Shown one piece after another: positions 17,360 to 25,757 of a stretch of 64,000 nt of DNA; the first letter of the stretch is position 1, and each line of letters opens with the position of its first letter. The notes below the pieces were generated by a model. The model was not told the origin of the DNA. It saw only the letters and a list, made by a program, of their open reading frames with translations, and searched no databases. A program made the translations under genes and the position numbers. The DNA is from Candidatus Nitrosotenuis uzonensis (GTDB lineage: Archaea > Thermoproteota > Nitrososphaeria > Nitrososphaerales > Nitrosopumilaceae), in the NCBI RefSeq assembly GCF_000723185.1, contig NZ_CBTY010000006.1, positions 1 through 64,000 of the forward strand, in the 5' to 3' direction.

Positions 17360-18742
17360 CTAAATAGTAAAACTGGTTACATCGGTTACTTCGGTAACGA
17401 CCTCGCTGTTGGGGTTAAGGCTTATGCCTTTCCACACTTTGGTTGGTTTTCCATCCATTCTGCTAGTTTTAGATTCAACACGAACATTCTTCTTCAATTC
17501 CTTGTTGAAGGTAGCTTGACTTTCTGGCATTATGTTGTATTTTTTACACCATCTTTTGTAGATTATTTGCGTGATCTTCTTTGGTGCCAATGCCTCAATG
17601 TCTTCCACTAGGCATTCTTCTATGAACTTTGGAATGGGGTCTGACTTTTTCTGCCATTCTTCTCGCATCTCAGCTATTGAACGTTCATAGGTCAATCGCT
17701 TCTGAGATACCAGTCTCTTTCTTACCTTTATCAAAAGATTGAGTATTCCAGAAAGCTCTTCCTCTGTCGTCAATTCAAACTTGAGATTTGGGTTCTTTTT
17801 CTGTCCAATTCCATCTACCTCAGAGCGAAACTTTACCTTCCATTCTGTGACGATGAATCTTCTGTATGCTCCATCAGAGTTGTCATTCAACTTTGGTAGT
17901 CTATTCGCTGAGAAAAATAGCCTCGCCTTATTCTTCAGCTTGAAGGTGTTTTTGAACTTCTTTTCTGCCTGCATGGTATCTTGACTTGCTAGGGCTTTTA
18001 GCAAACCCATCTTCTTTAGCTCGTCTGATTCAATGTCGGCATAAAGATTCACACACTTTCCATCAAGATCAGCCCTGGCAAACTTGTTGTCTACCAAGTC
18101 ATGAATAGATGTATTTGAGACATTATCTTCACCAAAGAAAACCTCTATGACGAAGAAAAGCGTACTTTTTCCATTTGCTCCCTCCCCCAAATGAACATAG
18201 ATTAGCTCTAGATTCAAGTGTGGGCAAAGAATGGAGGCAAATTCCTCAAGTACTGTTGTCCTGTCCTTATGGTCAGGCAAGCTACTCATCAGAAATTCCA
18301 TGAATCTCTCTGGTTTTGCCTTTGGATTGTGTGGTACTGATAGTTGTATCCTACTTGGATAATCAGGCGTATGTTCCTTGAGTTCTCCAGTTTCCAAGTT
18401 CAACAGACCATTCTTTACGTTCAGGATCTTTGGATCACTGTCAAATGCGTCTCTTGGAATATAGGAAAGTCTCTTAATCGTGTTGATGGTTTCCTTGCAA
18501 ATTGATGTATCACAAGTACCCATCAATTTTTGGCATTGTTCTTTTATGAGTACCTCTGCTCCTTCCTTGTAGATTCCATCTTCATAGACAAGAATTTCTT
18601 CAGTGTCTTTTAGTGTCTGAAAGTGGAAATCTTTTGTTATTTTTCGTGCCAGAATAACATGTGGAGACTGCTCAAAAATCTCACGTGATTCTATGTCGCT
18701 AGTACCAAAGTTTTCTTTTTTATTTCGTTTTTTTCTACTCAT
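17360..18742 (-). CDS. P4/D5-family replication helicase (SF3, phage/plasmid primase C-terminal type)
   Basis: 460 residues. It has a D5-like N-terminal segment, then an SF3 helicase core with Walker A GEGANGKST (186-194), Walker B-like 'CVNLYADIES', and motif C-like 'ARLFFSANRLPKLND', followed by 'GAYRRFIVTEW', the arginine-finger region typical of P4-type primase-helicases. The C-terminus resembles a winged helix. No primase (AEP) domain is fused. It is the probable replication initiator helicase of the excised element. An upstream RHH gene in the same direction may control it. Confidence 0.9.
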   Translation of the reverse strand: MSRKKRNKKENFGTSDIESREIFEQSPHVILARKITKDFHFQTLKDTEEILVYEDGIYKEGAEVLIKEQCQKLMGTCDTSICKETINTIKRLSYIPRDAFDSDPKILNVKNGLLNLETGELKEHTPDYPSRIQLSVPHNPKAKPERFMEFLMSSLPDHKDRTTVLEEFASILCPHLNLELIYVHLGEGANGKSTLFFVIEVFFGEDNVSNTSIHDLVDNKFARADLDGKCVNLYADIESDELKKMGLLKALASQDTMQAEKKFKNTFKLKNKARLFFSANRLPKLNDNSDGAYRRFIVTEWKVKFRSEVDGIGQKKNPNLKFELTTEEELSGILNLLIKVRKRLVSQKRLTYERSIAEMREEWQKKSDPIPKFIEECLVEDIEALAPKKITQIIYKRWCKKYNIMPESQATFNKELKKNVRVESKTSRMDGKPTKVWKGISLNPNSEVVTEVTDVTSFTI

Positions 18743-18914
18743 CTGTTATTTTGTTTCAACTTTATGTTGATCTTTTACCATCGTTGTTAATGTGATTCAC
18801 ACCATAGGACTTCAGTCCATGAGACTAGAGCATAGTTTGTGCTCAATGATTAATTGATTTAATTAACTTAAAAGACTTGGGCAAACAGTTGAACATGTCT
18901 TTTTCCTATCTGAA

Positions 18915-19055
18915 TTAGCCGCTATCTTCAGTGGTTTTTAGCTTTTCAGTTATAATCCTTGCAACAAATCTACTTCTTGGAAGATCACTTCTTAGCTGGT
19001 CAATCTGTTGCCATGTGTTTTCGTCTAAAGATATTGATTTCTGTATTTGACTCAT
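18915..19055 (-). CDS. Ribbon-helix-helix (CopG-like) regulator, 46 aa
   Basis: Read directly from the minus strand: MSQIQKSISLDENTWQQIDQ... with a short beta strand (IQKSISL), then two helices ('ENTWQQIDQLRSDL', 'RSRFVARIITEKL'), the RHH_1 pattern. Such proteins bind operators as dimers and often control copy number or toxin-antitoxin genes. It lies upstream of the replication helicase on the same strand, with 172 bp between them, and downstream of a palindromic AT-rich region that may be its operator. Confidence 0.75.
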   Translation of the reverse strand: MSQIQKSISLDENTWQQIDQLRSDLPRSRFVARIITEKLKTTEDSG

Positions 19056-19394
19056 GATTAACCTAGCTTCTCTTTGTTTTATTAAATTGGTGGCTACAGC
19101 TTAATGCTAAATTTCATGCCAGTAGCTAAGTAGACTATATAGGACATATAGCCTATATAGACTAAAATTTTACTTTTCATCCAATCTTACGTGGCATATT
19201 ACCAAAAATCAGGATTATTTCTGCACTCTAACTCCAAATAGGTAATTCGGAAACAAAGGATCAACCTTGTTTTTAATAAACACCGCCCCTGAAAAAATAC
19301 AGGTATTTGGACGATACTGGAAATGAAAAACCGTAACTTCACAAGAATCATGATAGCCATTAAAGGTAATAATGACTGCTTACAATGATTCATA
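19056..19394. other. Gene-free 339-bp region with inverted repeat, candidate origin/operator
   Basis: No open frame of substance on either strand. It contains CTATATAGG (19135-19143) and CCTATATAG (19152-19160), a 9-bp inverted repeat with an 8-bp spacer, in an AT-rich run between the divergent RHH and HEPN-like genes. Such regions beside a replication helicase are common places for an origin or RHH operator. This is inference from position and symmetry. Confidence 0.4.
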
Positions 19395-20054
19395 ATGCAA
19401 GAATCTGATATTGAATCTTTGAAAGTTGAATTAGGAAATTTGCAAAAGCTACACACAGATTTAGAAAAACAAATGATGAAATTTGACGAAATTATTCCAT
19501 TTGAACGGCAAACCACTGCCATGATTTTTTCTCCACGACTTTTGAACATGATGCTAGCTTGTGGGCCGCAAATAGAATCTATGACTAAGTTAATTGCCAA
19601 GCGTTGTAATATTGATGCATTTGATATTGTTGATGATGCAGGTACAAAATGGTCTAAAAGTGTACCAAAACTGATTCAGGAAATTAACTCTAAAGCGGTT
19701 TTAGCCAAGTTTCGTATTGTCTCAAAACCTCATCTGCTATTATTTACACCATTTACATTACATTTAGAATGGTGGCAAGACTATAACAATCTAAAACATG
19801 GATTATCTACCAATCAATTTAAGATTAATTATACTGTGGTGATGAACGCATTGGCTGCATTAAGTGCATTACATTGCATAGCTGATAAGTTGATGGGATA
19901 CTCTGATGACGATATACCACAAGTTCTAGATGCAAAAAATTGGGTTAATGATGAATATTTTATTAAAATTGCAAACTTGGATAAAACTAGCACAGTTAAT
20001 CATTCTTGGGAATCACTATTGTTTCAAGTTGATGCATTCTACAAACCATTTTGA
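19395..20054 (+). CDS. Hypothetical HEPN-like protein of the integrated element
   Basis: 219 residues. After an N-terminal coiled-coil-like region (1-35) comes a helical domain with 'EWWQDYNNLKHG' (125-136), which resembles the W-x-x-YN-x-x-KH motif of a subset of HEPN/abortive-infection proteins, followed by a hydrophobic helix ('VVMNALAALSALHCIADKL'). It is followed in the same direction by an AbiV-like gene of equal length. A paired defence or toxin function is inferred, not shown. Confidence 0.45.
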   Translation: MQESDIESLKVELGNLQKLHTDLEKQMMKFDEIIPFERQTTAMIFSPRLLNMMLACGPQIESMTKLIAKRCNIDAFDIVDDAGTKWSKSVPKLIQEINSKAVLAKFRIVSKPHLLLFTPFTLHLEWWQDYNNLKHGLSTNQFKINYTVVMNALAALSALHCIADKLMGYSDDDIPQVLDAKNWVNDEYFIKIANLDKTSTVNHSWESLLFQVDAFYKPF

Positions 20055-20172
20055 TTGTATATTATAATGTACAAACATATTCCAAAATGGAAGCATTTGT
20101 ACTAGTGATAACCTCAATTATCTTAACTGTGAGTGATGATCAAAGGTGATAATAGATAGTACTCATTTTGTA

Positions 20173-20805
20173 ATGGCAGATTACATGGTAGATCTAACCA
20201 GACAACAGGCTTACGCTGCTGTACAACTGTGCCTACAAAACGCTAGAGAATACCTTAAAGATGCAAAAATGCATTATGATAACAAGAGGTTTCAGCACAT
20301 ACGTATTCCACTTCAATTTTCATTAGAGGAATCTGGAAAGGCTAGAGCTATGATAGATCAGCTACAAAATGGACAGCAAACTATACAGATGAATCGCGAT
20401 ATGCGGAAAGGACATCAAATTAAAGTGGATTATATTAGACAATTTGTAAAACCTAGCAAACAGAAAGAACAGGAATACAATGATGTTTGGAGTGCTTGTC
20501 CTTTTCTTAGCCCAAGTGCAGAACCAATTTTTGATGGCGAAGCCGAAGAAATGAGAAAAATGATGCAAGAACAGATTGCAAGCGATACAACAAAAAAATT
20601 CATAGAATTGGATAAGGACATCATTAATAGTTTAACTGTAGATGCCCATGAAAAACGACTTGGTACGCTAGTTAATTTTGACGATAACACGTTTGATCCC
20701 ATATTGGCTGGATCTATGAATGAAGGTCATTGTTTAGTATTGATTGACGCAATTAACAATATGTTAGATGATTTCGATTCTACATTTTCCAAAATTAATC
20801 CATGA
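20173..20805 (+). CDS. AbiV-like abortive infection protein (HEPN superfamily)
   Basis: From ATG at 20173 (210 residues; a GTG at 20146 would add nine). The N-terminal half shows the AbiV pattern of paired helices: 'AYAAVQLCLQNAREYLKDAKMHYDN' and then 'IRIPLQFSLEESGKARAMIDQL', where the EE-x-GKA segment is characteristic. AbiV proteins block phage translation in lactococci. The second half is acidic and divergent. It lies 118 bp after the other HEPN-like gene. The family assignment is moderate because the similarity is confined to the N-terminal half. Confidence 0.55.
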   Translation: MADYMVDLTRQQAYAAVQLCLQNAREYLKDAKMHYDNKRFQHIRIPLQFSLEESGKARAMIDQLQNGQQTIQMNRDMRKGHQIKVDYIRQFVKPSKQKEQEYNDVWSACPFLSPSAEPIFDGEAEEMRKMMQEQIASDTTKKFIELDKDIINSLTVDAHEKRLGTLVNFDDNTFDPILAGSMNEGHCLVLIDAINNMLDDFDSTFSKINP

Positions 20806-20873
20806 ATGGGTATCAAAACCTTATTGGCATTATCATGTTCGCAAAAATAAAAGAATAGCAAAAGATACTAAAA

Positions 20874-21059
20874 TCATAATCGTTCCACTCGACTAGCTGC
20901 CCATCCAGCTGTATTCCAGAAGATTTTGACTAGAGCAATCGTAATTCCTATCAATATAAGAGGAATAGAAACATACCAAATATTATCGGTAAAAAATAGG
21001 GCAAAGATGCCTAAAATGATGCAAAATATCGAGACCTTAGCAGCTTTGTGACTCATTTT
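20874..21059 (-). CDS. Small two-helix membrane protein
   Basis: From the MKMSHKAAK start at 21059 (61 residues). Two hydrophobic segments, 'VSIFCIILGIFALFF' and 'WYVSIPLILIGITIALV'. The frame is open further upstream (to 21086), overlapping the 3' end of the next gene, so the two are probably co-transcribed. No known family. Confidence 0.5.
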   Translation of the reverse strand, partial: KMSHKAAKVSIFCIILGIFALFFTDNIWYVSIPLILIGITIALVKIFWNTAGWAASRVERL

Positions 21060-21067
21060 CATACATC

Positions 21068-21805
21068 CTAATGCCTGTTGACGCAATTGGTTAATTCGTC
21101 TGTTTTAGTGATTATCTTTTGTTTGTATGGCAATAATCCACTGTTAGTAGGTGTTTTCTCAACTAATAAGACCATTTCAGCTGAATTTACTATTACCTGT
21201 TCCATAGCATCTTTGCCAGAAGATGGAATCATTGCCGAAGCTGGTAAGCTGTTACATTGCGAGACAGCATTATCCAAAGATTGCAAATAATTATCCAATA
21301 CCGATTTTGCCTTTGTTATATCCATAGAGCTTAGTTGGGAAGCTGTTGAGCTTGAATTGAAACAATTTTGCTTCCATATATCCTCCCATTTCATCCGCAC
21401 ATCTGGATCTGGATCGTAGTTAATTATTTGTACCATGCCAAGACACACATCCGAGGTACTAATCCTTCCATTCATTTCAGCCTCTCTATAAGTATCTGAT
21501 ACTGCCCAATATGGCCTGTATTTTAGAATGCCATTCTTGTCCACAGCGTCTTGATAATCCTGCAGCTTTTTCTCATAAGATTCCTGTTTTTGAATCGCTT
21601 CCTGTTTTTGTTGCTCCAATTGTTGTTCAAACTTCTGCTTTTCTTCCCGTTCTGCAGCTTGTTTGGCATATTCTTCTGGATAAAGCATCTGATAAGTAAA
21701 TGCCGCAGATAGTCCAATGGCAAAAAACCCAACTATTCCAATTACAATAACAAGCGTAATTTTCTTAGCTCTACCCATAGGTAATTTTGGAGGCTTGTTT
21801 ATCAC
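21068..21805 (-). CDS. Membrane-anchored coiled-coil protein, hypothetical
   Basis: 245 residues. A basic N-terminus, then one transmembrane helix (about 16-40), a highly charged coiled coil rich in Glu, Lys and Gln (about 45-85), then an exported helical domain with four Cys that could form disulfides. No recognisable domain. It probably heads a two-gene unit with the small membrane protein downstream. Confidence 0.55.
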   Translation of the reverse strand: MINKPPKLPMGRAKKITLVIVIGIVGFFAIGLSAAFTYQMLYPEEYAKQAAEREEKQKFEQQLEQQKQEAIQKQESYEKKLQDYQDAVDKNGILKYRPYWAVSDTYREAEMNGRISTSDVCLGMVQIINYDPDPDVRMKWEDIWKQNCFNSSSTASQLSSMDITKAKSVLDNYLQSLDNAVSQCNSLPASAMIPSSGKDAMEQVIVNSAEMVLLVEKTPTNSGLLPYKQKIITKTDELTNCVNRH

Positions 21806-21881
21806 TGTGATTAGAATGTGTGTATATTGTATTTAATTTGTGCTAAAAAATATCCTTACAGATTAATCACAGTTTACATAC

Positions 21882-22139
21882 TTGACAAAATCTGACGAAT
21901 TATTAGGGTATATCAAAGCGAGTTCGTACAGGTATAAAATAATCAAAGCATTAGAAGGCAGAAAACTAACTCCCAAGGATCTTGCCAAAGAAACTAGTAT
22001 TCCTCTCTCTCACGTGAGTAATACTTTAGCAGAGTTATTGGATAAAGAGCTAGTGGTATGCTTGACTCCCAAACTAAAGAAAGGGAGATTGTATGATCTT
22101 ACGAAAGAAAGTATGAAAGCTGTGAACGATCTTGAATAA
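21882..22139 (+). CDS. Winged-helix transcriptional regulator (ArsR/MarR-like)
   Basis: 85 residues starting at TTG 21882. Compact HTH: 'YRYKIIKALEGRKLTPKDLAKETSIPLSHVSNTLAELLDKELVVCLTP' followed by a wing 'KKGRLYDLT'. It is typical of single-domain archaeal wHTH proteins carried by plasmids and viruses. It lies between a divergent coiled-coil gene and a membrane protein gene and could regulate either. Confidence 0.8.
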   Translation: MTKSDELLGYIKASSYRYKIIKALEGRKLTPKDLAKETSIPLSHVSNTLAELLDKELVVCLTPKLKKGRLYDLTKESMKAVNDLE

Positions 22140-22220
22140 TTAATTCAATCAGTCTACGATTGAGTTGGTTAGATCACAATAAACTAATAATCATAAAAAT
22201 AACTACATTATACTCATTTT

Positions 22221-23720
22221 ATGTCCAATGATGATACTAAAGAAAAAATTGAAGACGTTAAGAATATTGAAAATAAATTCTATGAATTTCTTAGAGATGC
22301 CCAACCATTAGCCTTCTTAGCATCCTTCTCTATGATTATAGCAGTTTTTGCATTTCCTAATGACAGATTTAATTCAGTTTTTGAATTTGCAGCAATAGCA
22401 TCAGCTATGTTCCTAGTGTCATTTATCGTCTCATTGATTGGACGAATAGCTCTATTTGGAGAATCATTAGAAAAATCAGATAGATCAACATATACCGATC
22501 TAGCAAGATATGGTACTTTCTTTTTCTTTGGAATTGGAATAATTTACCTTATCCTAATTCTGCTAGAGTTCTCAAAAACTATCTCTTCGTCAATTACTTC
22601 TATCAGTATAGGATGGGTTCCTCTATTCATGGGGATTGCCATTTTTCTTTCTGTTAGAAAGGGAATAAAAGATTCTATAAAAAATGACTCACTCATACGA
22701 AAATTAACCAGTATTGTCTTTATAGTTACAATTACATTGTTACTTTTTGATGGTGTCAAGAATCTTACCAAAGGATTAACTGGAATAATTCTAATTCCAG
22801 ATGATATTTCTCGAGTTCTTTCATATTCGCTATTTGCTCTATTTGGTGCAGTTGTTGTTTTGATGGGAATACAAAATAAAAAAACAAAAGGTTCGTTTAC
22901 TAACCCAGATTATAAAGAAGGAAAAACTGGTCAGATATTGAACATTGTTTATGTAATAATCGCATTCGTTTTCATAGTAGTCATATTTATGCATACAAAT
23001 GCCACAACAAACTGTGACGAAAAATGTAAATCATATTTCGAAAATCTTGGATTTTTATGTACTAAAGAAAATGAAAATATCTTTTCATGCAGATTTGTTG
23101 CAGATAAGCCAATCACAGTCATAATTCCACAAGATGCATCAATATCACCAAATGAAAAAAATTTTTCACCAAACCAAATTGTTGTTAGTTTAGAAGTAAA
23201 CAATACCATACGTTGGGTTAATCTTGATAAAAATAATCATAAAATAATGAGTGATGATAATCTGTTTAATTCTAACGAGTTATTTTCTGGTGATGCATTC
23301 ACGTATCGATTTACAAAAGAAGGTGCATATTATTATCATGGTGACTTGCCTTGGTTATCAGGCAAAATAATAGTTAAGGACATTGATGTCAATTACAAAA
23401 AAGGGAAACCACTAGAACAGATGACCAATGAACAAAATATCTTTTATTTAATATTTAGAACAACTGATAATTGGAATCCAATACAAAAATTATCAATTTT
23501 ATCAAAGAATTCTATAATGCTAAACTTACAGAATCAGACAGAACCACAACCTATGGCAATCGGGGATACTATTGTAGTGAATTGTCTCATTTATGAGGAT
23601 CATCCCATAAAGGCAAACATGACGTTGATGGAGATTAATGAAAATAAGTCATATGTGATTTTTAAAAAAATTCAAAGAAATACTGAATTTTGTGATGATG
23701 GAGTAACTTTTGTATCTTGA
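22221..23720 (+). CDS. Polytopic membrane protein with a degenerate cupredoxin-like domain
   Basis: 499 residues. About seven hydrophobic helices occupy the first 260 residues, then an external region. Roughly residues 295-390 have the cupredoxin pattern: 'FSPNQIVVSLEVNNTIRWVNLDKNNHKIM', 'FSGDAFTYRFTKEGAYYYHGDLPWLSGKIIV'. The first copper His is present (NNH), but the usual Cys-x-x-His-x-x-x-x-Met loop reads YYYHGDLPWLSG, so type 1 copper binding is unlikely. A second external segment follows. It is carried by the integrated element next to another membrane protein. Function unknown. Confidence 0.6.
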   Translation: MSNDDTKEKIEDVKNIENKFYEFLRDAQPLAFLASFSMIIAVFAFPNDRFNSVFEFAAIASAMFLVSFIVSLIGRIALFGESLEKSDRSTYTDLARYGTFFFFGIGIIYLILILLEFSKTISSSITSISIGWVPLFMGIAIFLSVRKGIKDSIKNDSLIRKLTSIVFIVTITLLLFDGVKNLTKGLTGIILIPDDISRVLSYSLFALFGAVVVLMGIQNKKTKGSFTNPDYKEGKTGQILNIVYVIIAFVFIVVIFMHTNATTNCDEKCKSYFENLGFLCTKENENIFSCRFVADKPITVIIPQDASISPNEKNFSPNQIVVSLEVNNTIRWVNLDKNNHKIMSDDNLFNSNELFSGDAFTYRFTKEGAYYYHGDLPWLSGKIIVKDIDVNYKKGKPLEQMTNEQNIFYLIFRTTDNWNPIQKLSILSKNSIMLNLQNQTEPQPMAIGDTIVVNCLIYEDHPIKANMTLMEINENKSYVIFKKIQRNTEFCDDGVTFVS

Positions 23721-23748
23721 TAACAATTCTTGAGATGTCGATTCGCTT

Positions 23749-24672
23749 ATGATCTCACTATTGGCATTGCAAGAATTTTTAGGCTTTAATGATGGTGTGA
23801 CTATACACAATACCACACATGTTATTGATATAACTCCTAGTGTGATTTTTGGTATTTTTGGAATCATAGTTATTTTACTATATACAAAAACTAAACTGCT
23901 TAAATTTCTTGAAAAAGGTATTGCGAGAGCTTCTGATCCAATAACAGATCATAGTACTCCATATGAGCAATTTCATGTAGATAAGCTTGAAACCATCAGG
24001 AACAATATCCTGAATAACTATCGTATTCTGATCACTATTTATGGGATATTGCTTGCTTTTGTTATTTCAGATAAAATTTCCTATGTTTTTTCCACGTGGT
24101 CAATGATCATTTGGTTAGGATATACATTAGCAGTCATAGTTAGAACGGGGATGATCAGCCTAGATTTATCTGATATTATTGAAACCGAAACTAATCTGAT
24201 AAAACTCAAAGTTCGATTATTTGCGGCAAAGAAATTTCAAAAACACAATCTGTATCTTCTTGTTGTTACAGTTGCGTTTTTACCAGTGGTCTTTCTTTCA
24301 CCGGCACCAGACATTGATAAAATAATGACATTGCCTTGGGGTATCCACATAACTGTGCTTGCAAGTGCCATAGCAATAATAGGTACATTTCTGGTGTTTT
24401 ATTTTGTCCCATTAAAAACAAGATTATTTGAAACTAGGGGGGGACTCTTTGATACCTATATCTTCGTAATTATGCTGATTATATTATCCACTCTTAGCTA
24501 CGTATTCAGATCTCCCGTTGAACAAATCACAATTAGTTTTCTAAATAATATGCATGTGGTGCCAGGAATAGTTCTTACTGGTGCAGGAGTTATCGCATTG
24601 GCAGGAGCCGTAGCATGTGGTATTTTTGTAAAAGGACTCTTTGGCTTGAGTAGACTATTTGGAAAAGATTAG
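23749..24672 (+). CDS. Polytopic membrane protein, hypothetical
   Basis: 307 residues with about eight hydrophobic segments and a cytoplasmic charged loop after the first one or two. It begins 29 bp after the preceding membrane protein and is likely in the same transcript. No transporter or enzyme motif is visible. Confidence 0.55.
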   Translation: MISLLALQEFLGFNDGVTIHNTTHVIDITPSVIFGIFGIIVILLYTKTKLLKFLEKGIARASDPITDHSTPYEQFHVDKLETIRNNILNNYRILITIYGILLAFVISDKISYVFSTWSMIIWLGYTLAVIVRTGMISLDLSDIIETETNLIKLKVRLFAAKKFQKHNLYLLVVTVAFLPVVFLSPAPDIDKIMTLPWGIHITVLASAIAIIGTFLVFYFVPLKTRLFETRGGLFDTYIFVIMLIILSTLSYVFRSPVEQITISFLNNMHVVPGIVLTGAGVIALAGAVACGIFVKGLFGLSRLFGKD

Positions 24673-24739
24673 AATTAACACAAAAATATCTCAGGTTGTT
24701 ATTTAACCGCATTAATAATTGTGGTCTCTATTTGTACCT

Positions 24740-25581
24740 CTAAATCCTTGTTTGAATAATGGGATTCCAAGTTTTTATCCATTTTTTCCTATGCTCACTC
24801 ATCATAGGCAAAAAATAATGTCTCTGGGAAACATTTCCTCTCCTACCCTGCATAAATTCGGCTAGAAGTGGGTCTATTTTCATGGCGTTAATGGTAAAAT
24901 TGAGTTTCCTCAAATCTCTCAAATCAAAACCTAGTGCTTTTTTGGTTATGTGATAATACACTTTCCTGCTTATCGTGTGTTTAATCTCATCATGGATTAG
25001 TGGATGACAATAAACGGCATTAGCTTTCTTTGTCTTTCTATCCCAAAATAATTCCATTATTCCATCATGGCATAAGTCAGAATGATTGTTAAATGCCTTC
25101 AAGCCTTCCGAAGTTCTCAAACCGGTAACAAGCATAAAGAAACCGAAGTTGCTGTATCTAACTGGTATCTTTCTTAATTTTTCAACCACATCATTGACAT
25201 TGAGTTTCTTTCCTAGAGTATAGTTGTCAATGTATTTCCTTGACGACCAGTGAAGCTCTTTTCGTTTTAACCATTTTGTAAATTCCTCATGGATGTTGGT
25301 ATCATTAGAAATATCCAGATACCTAGTAAGATTAGAGACAGCCTTCATAATTTCTAGTCTGGTACGGCTGGAATCCATCAAAACAAGCCTATCTGAAAAA
25401 CCATACTCCCAGTATTTCTTAGAATATCGGAATAGCTTGTTTGCATAGGACTTTTGTTTATTCGCAAGAAGCCATTTACTATAGTCATCCCAGCTAATTT
25501 CTTTAGCAGTTTTTTGAAATAATTCTACTATGGGAAAACTTCCAAGCCCGTTACCCGGGTTCAAATCCCGGCGGCCGCACC
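24740..25581 (-). CDS. Integrase C-terminal part (intC), archaeal tyrosine recombinase
   Basis: Catalytic part of the SSV-type integrase. The frame enters through attR (CGRRDLNPGNGLG) and continues for about 267 residues. The core-binding region is 'EISWDDYSKWLLANKQKSYANKLFRYSKKYWEYG'. The catalytic domain shows 'LVTGLRTSEGLKAF' (Arg I), a Lys-bearing 'WDRKTKKANAVYCHPL' strand, a weakened HxxR box, a 'GRRGN' segment and the Tyr nucleophile in 'SQRHYFLPMM'. Alone it would start at a TTG within attR (25564). Whether the separated fragment still works is unknown; in SSV-type elements the split normally inactivates the integrase. Confidence 0.88.
25539..25581. repeat. attR (43-bp direct repeat of tRNA-Gly 3' half)
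   Basis: Identical to 12163-12205 and marks the right end of the element. The tRNA part is only the 3' half and cannot form a tRNA. Confidence 0.95.
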
Positions 25582-25621
25582 TATTTTCTGGGAATATAGT
25601 TAGGAAATGAGATTTTGCACT
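25576..25621. repeat. Copy of the right half of the 31503-31580 palindrome
   Basis: The 26 bases from 25576 (CGCACCTATTTTCTGGG...) equal 31535-31560. After a 9-nt divergent spacer, GATTTTGCACT (25611-25621) equals 31570-31580. The copy begins inside the last six bases of attR and runs into the host flank. Confidence 0.85.
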
Positions 25622-25757
25622 AAATTCTTCTAAAATTATGTGGATAGAGGAGAATTTGATTAAGTGAAATTATTAATCAAAACTACGATGAGTACCAAAA
25701 CCTAGTATTATCAGACAATAAAGATCATTTATCTAAAACCCGTCCTAATCGTATCCC

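Larger units (their letters stand above)
12163..25581. mobile_element. Integrated element with SSV-type split integrase, about 13.4 kb
   Basis: Bounded by perfect 43-bp direct repeats (12163-12205 and 25539-25581) that equal the 3' half of tRNA-Gly. The integrase reading frame runs through the attachment site. Its N-terminal part is at the left end and its C-terminal part at the right end, both on the minus strand, and both encode the shared peptide CGRRDLNPGNGLG through the repeat. The interior is visibly more AT-rich than the flanks. It holds a P4/D5-type replication helicase, an RHH regulator, a wHTH regulator, many membrane proteins and HEPN-type genes. No capsid, terminase or conjugation genes are recognised, so it is a plasmid-like or satellite element, or an unknown virus. 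Confidence 0.92.

Noticed and set aside
25592-25621. Promoter reading of the CGCACCTATTTTCTGGGAATATAG repeat for the 25758 gene
   Set aside because: It lies about 140 bp upstream of the start, while a proper TATA element (about 25730) sits 25 bp upstream, so a core-promoter role is unlikely.
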